From Mangifera indica (Eukaryota > Streptophyta > Magnoliopsida > Sapindales > Anacardiaceae), in NCBI RefSeq assembly GCF_011075055.1, contig NC_058147.1, forward strand, positions 10,478,001 to 10,542,000: DNA of 64,000 nucleotides, read 5' to 3'. Below are positions 37,266-48,420 of this stretch, in pieces (the first letter of the stretch is position 1; each line of letters opens with the position of its first letter). The notes below the pieces were generated by a model. It worked only from the letters and a program-made list of their open reading frames with translations, did no database searches and was not told where the DNA came from. Both the position numbers and the translations under genes were made by a program.

Positions 37266-38340
37266 ACCCTCAGAGGTGGCAATGGATCATGTCAAGTTGG
37301 ATCAAACTGAGCCAGCTTTGGTGTAGCCCATTGTGCCTATGAGTTGTGTCAGGCCAAAGCTTGTATAATAACAGGTCTTGCAGATCAAGCTAGCTAGTAA
37401 AAATACTAAAATGTGTGACACAATTTACACTACAATAGGTCATGTTATGTCGATCGACACATTAATTAAATATTTTTCAATTTTTTATTTTTCATTCTAA
37501 TCTCTTAGTTTTTTTCATGATAATATTGACAAATAATTAATAAGTTTAGATTTACCACATTATCTTTTGGTTTTCTTATAACATTAACAATAATTTATTA
37601 TTACTTCTTAATTTTTCATAATATTAATAAATACTTCTAGATTCCCCATATGAATTCTTTGGATTTCTATGTAATAATAAATAATTAATAATTTTTTAAA
37701 CAATTAATAAATTTTTTTAAAAATTATGCACAGTGTCGCGTCAGGTCAAGTCAACCTGCGGGCTGAACTTCGTGGCCTAAGGCATGGCTCACATGGCCCA
37801 CGGGCTTGACACGACCAATTGTAACAACAAGTCATGCCCCTGTGGGCCAAGCAAAAAAAGGGTACTCTAAGTTGGGCCGGTCCAACCCCCTTAATACCTC
37901 TAAATACCCTCAAAATTCATAATTTTACATTACAATTCACTCACTCTCTTCTACTCTCTCAATCTTACTCTTTTACATCAATTTTGAATTTAAACTTTCT
38001 CAATCAATTTTCAAATTAATTTATTAATATTTCTTTTAAATATTTTATCAAATCTAATATTAATTTCACTCATATCAACATGAGTCTAAGATCAAATAAG
38101 TTTAATCCTTTTGATTATTTTAAAAATAATGAAAATCAAAATTTTGCTTAAGAATTTCAGTGATACAAACATGCAATTATTGCATCACTATTAGGAAAAA
38201 AGAGAAAACAAAAATAGATGGTGTGGGAGCATTTTGATCAGATCGGAAAATAGAAGTGGTAAATTGGTTTGAGAGGCAATATGCAAGCACTGTGGTTCCT
38301 ATTTAATATATGAGAGTTCCTATCCCATTTAGTCCATACT
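37266..38340 (+). pseudogene. hAT (RICESLEEPER-like) remnant with BED-finger start
   Basis: The left end CAGAGGTGGCAATGG is typical of this hAT group. Subterminal GGGCC-rich words follow at 37735-37890. At about 38080 a frame opens MSLRSNKFNPFDYF and continues with stops to MVWEHFDQI and, in a second frame, AICKHCGSYL. These are the first half of a BED zinc finger: the WEHF aromatic motif, then the C-x2-C pair. The rest of the transposase and the right terminal repeat are not visible. Confidence 0.65.
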
Positions 38341-40139
38341 TGATAATATTTCGTACCAAATCAAAGTCATTCAGTTTTCAACCAATCATGCTTTCCTCTT
38401 TTGATTTATTTGCTATTCTGCCTGATTTTATCAAACAAAGGCATCCTTTGTAAATGATATATGAAAAGCATGGTTTCACTTTTACTTGTTCCTACAAAGT
38501 CTCTCTTATAGTGTTTACACTGAGTCATTTCCTTTCATTTGAGTTCACAAATTCGACCCAATCTAACTGCCTTTTTTCATTTACACTAAGCCAAATTCGT
38601 ACCTAGTACCATCTCTTTAGCTAGAGTAGTTCTAGAATTGTCATTTTGTTCTTTTATTACATAAACTCTCCAACCTAAAACCCAATAAAATAAATATAAA
38701 ATTAAGTTAGATAAGAGATACTAACTCTTTTGAAACACATCTAAGGTAACCTGGTAAATCTAGCAAGGAAGAAGATGTTGAAGATAACTAAAAAAGTTTG
38801 ATAGTTGATATTGATATTTATAAATTTTATGATTGGTTTTTTTTTTAATGTACAATTTATTTTATCTACCTATTATATAACCATGGTTTTCCTCTACCAT
38901 AAGTGGGGTCTTTTAAATAAAATTTCAAAGGTATTGTCCTTGTTTCATTAGGTCATACCCCGGGCCTTGCCATACCTGTAGGTTGGCACAACCCACAAGG
39001 CTTGCCAATTAGCAAGGCATGGCAGATTGTGTCAAAATCAACATGTCTATAAAACGTGTAAAAATATTGTAAAAAAGAACATTATATAAACTAATATGCC
39101 ATCGTTGAAAAGTGATAAAAGAATTGAAAAACCCATATTTCCTACTAGATAATTTTGTAGAAATGATTTTAAAAATTGTAGGAATAGTTTTATTTCCTAT
39201 AAAATCTTGCCCTAGAAAAAAGTTACATTGTCAATAGAAAATAGAGATTTGATATATATTTTATTGTTATGTAGTCAAAATTTCTCTTCGATTTAAGTTA
39301 TAGGTATGACTCCTAATAATAGTCAATGATCCACGAACAAGCCTTGCTAGACCCACAACCTATAAGGCAAGCCTTTAATAGGATATCTTTTCTTTGAAAA
39401 GCCACGCAACAAGAAACAAGGACTGAATTCACCATTACTACCAAAACTCGACAACTTTGCTTGGGTAACATGTATAGGGCACCCATACCTCCTACCATAT
39501 GAGTTCCCGTAACCCTTTTAAGGGAAGCCAACAAACAACCTCTGAGGTGAGGGGTATGTCTCTTGTGTGACATGTAGAATTTAACTCACACAATGGACCT
39601 ATCATACTCCGTTATGACAACAAGACTATGTGCATGCTTGAACTCATAGGACAATTATCTTGACCCACAACATGCAAATTTTAACTCACATCATAACAAG
39701 GATACATTTTGGTGTGCAAAGCATGTCAGACACATGGGTGGTAGTAACACCTAACATATTCAATATAACTCACAATAGGGTGACATTGATAAGCAAGGTA
39801 CAAGCTTACACCAGGACAAAGCCAATCTATAACATGTAAACTTTGATCAATACTTAATGGCATCACTTGAAGATAAGACAACTATATATCTTACCATGGA
39901 AACATCAACCCTTGATGTGCGTAAGGAAACTCACATTCCAAGATTTTCCTTTAACTGACTCTACCATAATATGGGTTGAAAACTATCTTTGGCAGGCTAA
40001 CCCACCCCATGGACTAGCCCAAAGATTTGACATGCAAGATCACGTAAACATCCTGTTGGTTACAATGAGCAAGTACTCGATCCACACCTAATGGATATCG
40101 CATTACACAAGTTCAAGCAAGACCTAAGAAACCTGGCTA
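38341..40139. other. Intergenic, no gene recognised
   Basis: AT-rich to 38930, then more balanced sequence with many CAAGCC/GGCTTG words (38950-39820), probably old repeat DNA. The frames at 39313-39573 and 39867-40091 match nothing I recognise. Confidence 0.4.
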
Positions 40140-40330
40140 GTCAAGATAATGAGTTGGAGGTGTTAATAGGAAAATCATCATTCTCTCATAAAGTGTGCCA
40201 TGCATCCCTTCCTAAATGATTTAAGGCATCATCAATTACTCAATTTGACAGAACCAAGGATTCTTGGTACCACCTAAAGGCCTTCGACAAATTAATAAAA
40301 TTTCATCAAGTTTTTGAACCCACTAGATTT
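40140..40330 (+). pseudogene. Ty3/gypsy gag fragment
   Basis: One frame reads FSHKVCHASLPK, a stop, then FKASSITQFDRTKDSWYHLK and AFDKLIKFHQ. This resembles the conserved gypsy gag start in which a PLPxxF-type motif is followed by a YDGTxDPxxHL-like motif. The fragment is short, with one stop. LTR-like sequence with GTATAAAAGACC (40531-40550) follows, but no pairs of LTRs were found. Confidence 0.45.
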
Positions 40331-42709
40331 TGTTGTATAGTCATCACATGCATATGAGGTTCGAAAAAGATGGTTCAAGAAATTACCTCTTGATTCCATT
40401 ACATCATGGAAATAGCAAACAATTTAGTCCTTATATTATTTTCAAGCAACTTGACGTTTCATTGTATGTAATATCCACATTTATGCCCAAGGGTAATCTA
40501 GTCTTTTTTTTCTTTTGGTTGTTTTATTTGTTGAGTATAAAAGACCATGTATTGTTTGTACACATCAAGAGTGTACACTCGCACATGAGTCAAGAAGGGC
40601 ATAATGGAGGTGAAGTTCCCATCTTGCCCTTTCTTTGATAAGTTCTGGTGATTGGTGTTATATCATACCGTTAGTCTTCTTTTTTATTATTTATTATTTA
40701 TATTATTGGGTTGGATATTGTTACTTCATTATTTGAATCATTCGTAAATCACCTTCTGCACCCCACTAATTCCAAGTGTTAAGTCTTTCCTTCATGTTAA
40801 AAAGAAAAAAGATCTTGATTATGGTGTATGTATAAATTAACCAGAATTCGAAACTTTACTGCTTAATTGGTTGATTTCATGCATGTCACTAGAGTTTGGC
40901 ACAAAATGAACCTGGGGTCACTATATCCATCAATATTCATGAAGATACAAATGCCACTTTACGAGTTCATCAGGGAGATTCACATTTCTCAAGTTTCAAC
41001 TCAAATTCTTATGTTAAGGGGAATTTACACAATCTGCTACTAGCATGTGATCGTGGACGTGATGCATCTTGAAGCTCCATCAGAGTAAGGCAATGATTTT
41101 TTTCCAATAATGTGAAGGCATACCACTAGAATTGCAACTGCCCCACTTGAGGGAGTGAAACTCTTGATGCAATGCCAGAATTAGATCATCAAGACTGGTT
41201 GATTCTGTCTCCATTGAAGGGAATTGTTGATTCCCTTCCAAGAAACAGAAAAAAAATGAAGGTGCTATTTCTTTGTAGGAGCAACACTGCAATTAATCTC
41301 CAATTGGTATCTAGAGAGGTATGTTTTTGGTAACTTGTATAATTCCTTTCAAAGTCATAGTCATTTATTCTCTTATTTTCATTATTATCCTTTGATTAAC
41401 TGAAATATGTTGAAAAAGTGGCGTCAGTGGGTTTTGCTGTTCATGCATCTCATATTTGCCCATGTACGCCTAGCAACTGATGCGATCAATAGCACTCGTG
41501 GGAAGGTCAGCGAAACGCAGTTTAATGGCATTGTTGGACGCGATCAGGGTTCAAGACTTTGTTAAATTTTGCACTCTTCCGTGGAATTTGTTGGATAATG
41601 CTAATATCGGGCTTCCAGGTCAGTGAAAACATGAGACTTAACAACGATTAATATGATTAGTCCTTGTAAGTTGAATATTTATCGGTTTGTAACTACAAAT
41701 ATACTGTCCTCGTAGTATGATACTCCCCTTGCTGAAAAGATAGAGATGCATATGGCAGATCGGAAAATTGAGGGGTTAGATCCCTGGACAAATATTACCC
41801 TGCTTGGTCTTCTGCTAGGTCTTTTCAGTTAAATGAGACCAAAAGCATATCCTAATAAAAGAAAACCTGGTGATCCAAGTGATGAACGAAGATCCAGTGC
41901 AGGCATTAGATGGAAGTAGAGCTGAGCTTTTGGGCAGGGTAGCCACGGATTTGATAGAAAATACTAACAGTTTCCCTTATTTTTCACATTCGAAAGGACA
42001 TGAGAGTTCTGATTTTAACCATGCATTTCAAATATCAGATCAACATCGAGGTAGAAAGAGCATCATTAGCTTTGTAAATGGATTGCATTGTTTACCCACC
42101 AGATAGAAAATTAACAATCTATCATTCGGGGCTTATTTTATTTGTTATTTCAACATATTAATATCAGCTTCCCTTTGTACTGTTTTCAGTCAGCCAAGTA
42201 ATGGAGAAATAATCACCCTGATACGAAATGATGACCACACAGACTTATAGTAGATACAATTTTGTTCTGATAATTTGTACAGTTTTGTATCAACCTCCGC
42301 AAAGTTAAATGAATCTTAAATATACTATTCAGGTTCGTCACAAGAGAATTGCCCATTATTCAGCTGTTCCCTTACTTAAGCATGACCAATCATGCAAAAC
42401 AAAGTTGCATCCATGCCTTGGCCCGGACATGCAGAAAGTTACCCGGTTTCACGCCTTGGTTCTGCCATGCAAATCATCATTGCCAATGGTATGCTTTGAA
42501 GCCTATATGATGCATGAACATGTATGATGATACTAATCCAATCGTATATCCAATCAAATCCATGACTGATTAGAAACAAATGGCACAACATACAATATTT
42601 CAATGGTACTAGTATTATTCATTACATGTTCAAGGCCTTCTTAGACCAATAATGGATTGAATAAAATTCAGCTTGGCAGAATTGTGAGAAATGAATTGAA
42701 ATTGTTCAT
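40331..42709. other. Mixed noncoding and unidentified coding-like sequence
   Basis: Base composition is less AT-rich than elsewhere, and several short frames look protein-like without matching a family I know: 40900-41070 (HEDTNATLRVHQGDSHF), 41407-41565 (own entry), 41870-42106 (MNEDPVQALDGSRAELLGR, ending GLHCLPTR) and 42309-42527. They may be degraded exons of one gene. No long continuous frame exists. Confidence 0.35.
41407..41565 (+). CDS. Hypothetical 52-residue protein with N-terminal signal anchor
   Basis: The frame starts MLKKWRQWVLLFMHLIFAHV, giving positive charges followed by a hydrophobic stretch at residues 8-20, as in a secretory signal or type II membrane anchor. It continues RLATDAINSTRGKVSETQ to a TAA after GSRLC. 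The layout recalls the N-termini of plant GAUT glycosyltransferases, and 42060-42106 ends in GLHCLP, a motif also seen in that family. The sequence between does not align by eye, so I do not name it. It could be a small secreted peptide, a first exon or a relic. Confidence 0.3.
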   Translation: MLKKWRQWVLLFMHLIFAHVRLATDAINSTRGKVSETQFNGIVGRDQGSRLC

Positions 42710-43006
42710 TCAATTCTCAGAATTATTCGTTTGAGGTAAACTTACATTCAAGGATGATAATCTGACAGTATCAGGGCTCTTGAGCTGTTCTAGTTGTTTT
42801 TTACCACGGCGAAGCAAATATTCAATGTAGACGAAATTTTTTCGATCCACTTGCTTGGAATTCTGACGAAACTCAGTTGATACTATTAATTCAATCTGGT
42901 GCCGATCTTCAGGAGATTTGGAACGAGCTGCTCGCAGAAACCCTCTGTACAGACTAAGTACTTGCTTCTGCATCCCAGATAGCCTTGGTCCACTGGAGGC
43001 TCCCAT
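42710..43006 (-). CDS. LYR-motif mitochondrial protein, SDHAF1-like complex II assembly factor
   Basis: The frame encodes 98 residues: MGASSGPRLSGMQKQVLSLY, with the LYR motif at residues 19-21, then GFLRAARSKSPEDRHQI, and the conserved RKNFVYIEYLLRRGKKQLEQ near residues 55-74, where SDHAF1 proteins carry basic and aromatic residues. SDHAF1 protects the iron-sulfur subunit of succinate dehydrogenase during assembly in the mitochondrial matrix. The last residues (SLPQTNNSEN) may be real. However, GTAAGT after SSLN could be a splice donor, so the C-terminus is uncertain. The 5' UTR appears spliced: a GC-richer block at 44035-44090 is followed by a donor-like CTTAG/GTGCCC, and an acceptor-like AACAAG precedes the start. 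An out-of-frame ATG lies at 43009-43011. Confidence 0.85.
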   Translation of the reverse strand: MGASSGPRLSGMQKQVLSLYRGFLRAARSKSPEDRHQIELIVSTEFRQNSKQVDRKNFVYIEYLLRRGKKQLEQLKSPDTVRLSSLNVSLPQTNNSEN

Positions 43007-44034
43007 TGCATCTTCTTGTTAAATGAAAGGATTTTTATCAAAAGTGCATTTTAAGAACAAAAGCAAGCTATTATTCTATTTCCTTCTACTCTAGAACAAC
43101 ACAAATTGAAAAGTTTCATAAGCAAAACCAAAATATCTACTAAACAGAAAAGTTGAAAAAAAATAATAATAACAGTAATAAAACAAGCCATACTAAACCT
43201 GAGGAAAGGAATTTTTTTTTTTTTCATTTTCTCTGAATTTACTAGAGGACTAACAGTCACTATAACATGAAACAGAAGATATGCAGAGAAATAGCAACAT
43301 ATCTACAAATTCCTCAGTAATTTAGAAGATATTTTTTGACCACAAACACAATCCTAGTTTTGCAAACAAACATGAAAATACAATGTTTCAGGATGCATAT
43401 GGGATCATACAAAAGAAAGCATCCAAGAGTCAAGATTGCTGGTGTTGTTATCACCTGCTACAACCCCTTTTATGTTAAAGCATTAACCACCAACATTTCT
43501 CACCAGATCCTCGCCAAGATAATTGCATATAGATAAACTATCCTCCAAGAAAACATCAAAAAAGTACACATCACCAAATCATTCATAAACAAAACAAAAC
43601 ACACAAACTGAGCCTCACAGCTCGCATACCATCACAACCTCAAGTAGAATCAAGTTAAACCATAAGATACGCTAATGCATAAAGTAAAAAAGTTTAAGAA
43701 ATCAATTCGGGGATTAAATGAATATTTTTCATTCCTTAACCGAAAATATACACCATCAAAAATTTCGTTAAAGATTTTTTACAAACAGATGGTGACCATT
43801 CTGAAAACAGCATGAGAAGTTCCGAAAACTTTAAAACACATTTACCGAAACACACAAAATGCATAATAAATACCCAAAGAAATAATTTGAACCAAACCCA
43901 GAAAACCAATTTGTTTAATATTTGGCAGAAATTAAATGGCGATCAAGGAATAGCGAGCGTTGATTGGATTGATGAAACTATGAATAAAATAAACAAAAAT
44001 TAAGCATAAAGCTAGAAGAAAATGGGCACCTAAG
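43007..44034 (-). other. Probable 5' UTR intron of the SDHAF1-like gene
   Basis: No coding sequence is visible. The segment lies between an acceptor-like site before the start codon and a donor-like site near 44030. Part of it (43297-43384) is repeated at 45706-45794. Confidence 0.45.
43297..43384. repeat. Direct repeat, copy 1 (of 45706-45794)
   Basis: The block from ACATATCTACAAAT to AACATGAAAATACAAT, including TTAGAAGATATTTT and ACCACAAACAC, occurs again 2.4 kb downstream in the same orientation with a few differences. Confidence 0.8.
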
Positions 44035-44836
44035 GAAACGAGAACGAGTAAGACAGAAATTGAAGCGGTCCTGTCCCGTGTTGGGATTTCAGATTTAGAA
44101 ATTATTATATTAGTCTAACTATAATTTTCAACGTCCAATCCTTAACAGAAAACTTTTTACACCCCTTAACTTTTTAATCGTTATTGTTACCCTATATTAG
44201 TTATCATAAGCATTAAAATAAGAATAATATTATAAATATTTATTTTAAATATATAAATAAATCTATATTTATATGTATTATTATAAAATTAAATGATATT
44301 TTATTTTTAATTTAAAATTATTTAATTATATTTATTTAATGTAAATATATATAATTTTATTGTAAAATTATATCCCAGTCAAAAGGGATCAATAATACAG
44401 GTAGAGATTTTCAAGACCCATATGGGCTATACCCAACTTTACAGGCATGTTTTAGGTGGTATTATATCAATTTGCTGGTGAACCGACAAAATGAATATAT
44501 TAAATTTATTGGTAAAATGAATATATTAAACTTCTCATATATTATAATTTATATTCAAATTTATTGGTAAAATCGGCTTGGCTACATATTTTTAAATTAA
44601 TTAATTATACAAGTGCCAATTAGGTTCAGGAAACTTCTATTATTATTATTATTATTACAAATTCTGGTTTCCTAATCCTTTAAAATGAAGGGTTTATAAA
44701 CCTTTTAGCAACAGGAAACCTAATTCTAATTCTTCTCCATTTAGGTTTAGGATATTCATTAACATCTATATATTCACATGTCCAACTATACACTATTTTC
44801 TCAACTTGCCTTTGTTCTCTTTCAAAATTTTTCTTT
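44035..44836. other. Divergent promoter region between the SDHAF1-like and RING-H2 genes
   Basis: The left edge should hold the start of the - strand gene. Most of the rest is AT-rich, with a (TTA)n run at about 44638-44656. A - strand frame at 44680-44862 overlaps the RING gene start and is not supported. Confidence 0.45.
44767..44774 (+). promoter_or_regulatory. TATA box candidate of the RING-H2 gene
   Basis: TATATATT lies 63 bases before the start codon. A start of transcription about 30 bases downstream would exclude the upstream out-of-frame ATG at 44778 from the mRNA, which favours 44837 as the true start. Confidence 0.5.
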
Positions 44837-45436
44837 ATGGCTTCTTCAAACTCCCAAATCACTTATGCCTATGAAATACACCAAATCAATGATGAAATAT
44901 TATTGGAAGATTGTGATTGTTTCATCTCACCTGATGTTCTATACAAGTTTCGTTACACTAGACTACATGTCACCAATCATTCAGCCGACTCAATTCACCA
45001 CCTTGTTTCCTCTTTCATGCATAATATTTTGTTCAAAACTATTGACCCTCCTACGATTCTTGGTCGCAAGACAAATTTTGAATCACAACACTCCTTCTTG
45101 CTCTCTAAAGCTGAACCCCCTGAAGACCAAAAAGGCAAACTGCAAGATGGCATTACCAACTTTGTCAAGGCTGCCGTCAGAGATACCAACAACGAGAACC
45201 ATCAAGCTAATCAAATACAAGTGATTTTGAAGGTTCACAAACTACCAAAAAATCTACCTGAAAAGAACACTGAAGAACATGAATGTGTCATATGCATTGA
45301 ACCATTAAAGGAGGAGGATGGCAATATTAAACTCCTACCATGTCTTCATGTCTTCCATGAAGATTGCTATCAAAAATGGTGGTGGGAAAGTCGTTTTTGT
45401 CCACTATGTCGTTCTCCATTGCCTGTAAATTTATAG
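44837..45436 (+). CDS. RING-H2 zinc-finger protein, probable E3 ubiquitin ligase, 199 residues
   Basis: A single-exon gene. The C-terminus carries a complete RING-H2 finger with ligands C150, C153, C169, H171, H174, C177, C188 and C191 (ECVICIEPL, LLPCLHVFHEDCYQKWW, FCPLCRSPLP). RING-H2 proteins bind ubiquitin-conjugating enzymes and transfer ubiquitin to targets. The N-terminal 140 residues (MASSNSQITYAYEIHQINDE onward) have no domain I recognise and no transmembrane segment. This resembles the many small plant-specific RING proteins with a variable N-terminus. Overlapping frames at 44778-45224 (+) and 44995-45192 (-) are shadows. The target is unknown. Confidence 0.9.
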   Translation: MASSNSQITYAYEIHQINDEILLEDCDCFISPDVLYKFRYTRLHVTNHSADSIHHLVSSFMHNILFKTIDPPTILGRKTNFESQHSFLLSKAEPPEDQKGKLQDGITNFVKAAVRDTNNENHQANQIQVILKVHKLPKNLPEKNTEEHECVICIEPLKEEDGNIKLLPCLHVFHEDCYQKWWWESRFCPLCRSPLPVNL

Positions 45437-46408
45437 TAAAGAAACAGTAAATTGTTTGGTGATATAATTTTGTTTCTATTCATGCTATTTTTCTTTTAAT
45501 CAATCTGTTGTCATTATTTATGATAAATATATAGTTAAATAATCAAATATTATACCTTTTTCTCTCATAAACATACAATTGACAAATCCAACAAGTCTTA
45601 GAAGCTTTTATTGTATTCTATCTACACCTCCACCTTTACAGCACAACTTATGTTACAAGCCCTTGGCTTGAAAAGTCCTTCAGAGATACGACAAGGTCAG
45701 CCATCACATATCTACAAATTTATCGGTCGGTTAGAAGATATTTTAAGACCACAAACACTATCCTAGTTTTCACAAACAAACATGAAAATACAATAAGTTC
45801 ACATTAGTATTTTGCAAATTGATGGTAGCAAGAGGCTACTAAGCCAACGACTGAAATAAGTACTTGGGTCTTTAGACATGATTCATTGATTATACTGGAG
45901 CTATGGCATTCCGATGAAAACAATACTCAGAAAGCTCCTGAGAAATAATTCACAGGACAACAGCCTTGCTAGCAGTTGCCTTCTCTATGCAGAATGTATA
46001 ACCTTCTTGTTTTTTATTCTATATTTAGTAAGGCAAAGATATCATTTAACTAAGATTATAAACTCATTCCAAATGGCTAATCAGTGTTAAACATTAAGAC
46101 TTTCAGAAGAGAAAACCATGGGTCAAATTTATCACTCAGCATACCCATCAACGGAGGGTAGCAGGCATCAACTTGACAACACAATATCATTTGTATAGAC
46201 ACTAAAAGATTTGCAGTAACATGATATAGCAGTAAATGCAAGCAGCAAAAGGCTTTGTTGTTTATTTTTCATACTATTATATTTCCTACTGAACAATCAA
46301 GGGGAAGGGTAGGTACAAGAGAGCGTGAGTACATTCAGTAATTGCTATTTGCATGAACAAAAGATGAACATAAAGAACTAAAACAATAGTTGTAGAAGAT
46401 TATATTAC
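45437..46408. other. Intergenic; contains the second copy of a local direct repeat
   Basis: No gene is recognised. 45706-45794 repeats 43297-43384. The sequence should contain the 3' exons of the SGR2-like pseudogene if they survived, but I could not find the expected C-terminal motifs. Confidence 0.45.
45706..45794. repeat. Direct repeat, copy 2 (of 43297-43384)
   Basis: Same orientation as copy 1, from ACATATCTACAAAT to AACATGAAAATACAAT with a few substitutions and a GGTCGG-type change in the middle. Confidence 0.8.
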
Positions 46409-46459
46409 CCTCTAGGGCATCTGCAATTCTGGATTTACAAACTGTAAGTACTTTTTAGC
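46409..46459 (-). pseudogene. SGR2-like phospholipase pseudogene, exon F
   Basis: One - strand frame reads VLTVCKSRIADALEG between a CAG acceptor (46460-46461) and a GTAATA donor (46403-46408). In SGR2 proteins this stretch comes immediately after the exon-E residues. The frame needed for these residues is not the one that splicing from exon E at the visible acceptor would give, so there is probably a 1-base loss. The 12.4 kb retrotransposon lies between this exon and exon E. Confidence 0.65.
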
Positions 46460-46738
46460 CTGTTTCAATAGCACAGAACTCAGAGCTTCAACACTCACAC
46501 ATGATCAGAAACCAAAGGCCAAAACATTTTCATGATAATACCATGTAAATTTAAGAACTTTAGGTCAAATAACTATATGCATAAATATTATATTTACATA
46601 GAAACAAATATAAATGAGTAGCTACTGAGTTGGAATTTCATTGAAATTAAATTCTCAAATTGCAAACAAAAAGAACCACTCTCATATATACATAGCTGAA
46701 ATTTAAAAAAAAAAAATGAAACTCTGACATTTAGTTCA

Positions 46739-46743
46739 GTCTA
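46739..46743. repeat. Target-site duplication of the outer gypsy element, left
   Basis: GTCTA, identical to 59106-59110. Confidence 0.95.
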
Positions 46744-47484
46744 TGATGGGAATCTAATCACAAAAGTCTATCATCACAGACCCAAAGGGAAGAACCCAAG
46801 AGGCAGCCCAATGGGTGTGAGTGTTAGCCCAACTGAGAGCAAATGTAATGACCAAATGGGTGGGGGTAGATTGGACAGTTCACCAGAGCAGCTGAAATTA
46901 GTTGAAGTTTCTTTCCAAAATTCATAGAAGAATCCTTAGTGGTGGGGTCCATTTACAGTTAGAAGGTCGTGCATAAAATGGGGGATGCATGCCAAGAAAG
47001 GACGGATTATTATTCAGATTATTACTACTAGTAGATAGTGATAAGTTTGGAGAGGGATGGCTCTCAAAACCCAGCTATGTAATTGTTCATTTACGGTTGC
47101 TCTTGTTATTAATCTTGGGGTTCATGATTTCCCAGATGAAACTATTGCTACAGACTTGGTTCATTGTTGTAGCTATTTTCTTCTCTTTCTGAATATGGAA
47201 TGAAATATTATCGTTGCTCTGTTTAATCTCTTTATCAACTTGTTCAATTACAAATGATGGGAAGAACATTGAGAGTGAATTTGCATCTATGATTTATCTC
47301 CTATTTCCTTTTCTTTTCTGTTGTGAGTGATTTTGGGGTTATTGATTGGGTTATCGTTGGAAAGAAACTAGAATTGTTGAACCTGTGGGAAGGAGCTGTG
47401 CTTGAAACCTGCTGGAGGAGCTGTTGAGTGCTACTGGAACCAATAGCAAGGAGGTCTGTTAGCCACTCAATCAGGTTTGCAACA
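46744..47484 (+). repeat. 5' LTR of outer gypsy element
   Basis: 741 bp, TG...CA. It differs from the 3' LTR at roughly 42 positions by hand count, plus an indel where the 3' copy has a G-rich insertion near 58597-58625. Confidence 0.95.
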
Positions 47485-47488
47485 AACT

Positions 47489-47500
47489 TGGTATCAGAGC
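47489..47500 (+). promoter_or_regulatory. Primer-binding site, outer element
   Basis: TGGTATCAGAGC, the common initiator-tRNA-Met type site, four bases after the LTR. Confidence 0.9.
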
Positions 47501-47530
47501 AGACGAAACTAGGGTATGGTAACAACTAGA

Positions 47531-48420
47531 ATGGAAGGGAGAGTTGAGGAATTATAAAAGCATTACAAGGTCTTGGTCGAGAAAGTGGAGATGATGGATG
47601 AAAAATTGGTGCAATATGAAGCTCATTCAACCTTACGATTTGACAAAATAGATGAGAGTTTGTATGAGATACAACAATTGTTGTCGAGGGATATCAAAGG
47701 GAAAGAGACCGACACAGTGTTGACACCCATTATTGGTCATTCACAGGCACCATTCCAACAGGAGACGTGCATAGCCATGAGAGAGAATTTTGACCAAGCC
47801 ATCCCACTGTCACTGCCTTTATTTCTTGGAGCTAGAGTAGTTCACAGAGAGGCTTCCAGAAACAACTACATGGCATGCTATGCCCGTGTTGATCATAATA
47901 ATCGGTGAGACCACCACCAGAGGATGGAGTTTTCCATGTTTAACGGAGAAAACCTATAAGGGTGGATTGCCAAGGCAGAGCGATATTTTCAGATGAACGA
48001 CATGGATGAAAGGGAATGACTACTGGCGATGATTCTTTATTTTGACAGTAAGGCTTTGAATTAGCTGCAATTCTGAAAGTTATGGCAACCATTTAAAGAA
48101 TGGAAAGAGTTGAAAGAAGAGTTATTTCTCTGTTTTGGGTCGACACAAAAATGAATGGTATATGAGCAAATCATCTTTTATTGACAGACAAGAACGGTTG
48201 CAGAGTACCGAGCCCATTTTTGAACAACTGGTCACCATGCTGTCGGCGGTGTCCATTGAATGGTTGAAGGGAACCTTCATGGCTGGCTTGAAACCTCGTA
48301 TCCAAGCGAAGTTAAGGTTACAAGTGTTGAGAGACCTCCGAACTCTAATGCAAATGGTTGGCTTTCAGGTACAACTGATGCTGTCTATTTCTAGTTGGAT
48401 CAAGGTAATTCTTTATTAAA
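47531..48420 (+). pseudogene. gag of outer gypsy element, broken
   Basis: It starts MEGRVEEL and hits a stop. The open part at 47573-47908 has a heptad-like region (VEMMDEKLVQYEAHSTL, FDKIDESLYEIQQLLSRD). The capsid region follows in mixed frames (FNGEN, WIAKAERYFQMNDMDER, KALN) to a frame at 48135-48419. Several TAG/TGA codons stand where Trp or Arg is expected. Confidence 0.8.

Noticed and set aside
44778..45224. 148-codon + strand frame over the RING-H2 gene
   Set aside because: Out of phase with the complete RING finger, and probably upstream of the transcription start implied by the TATA motif.
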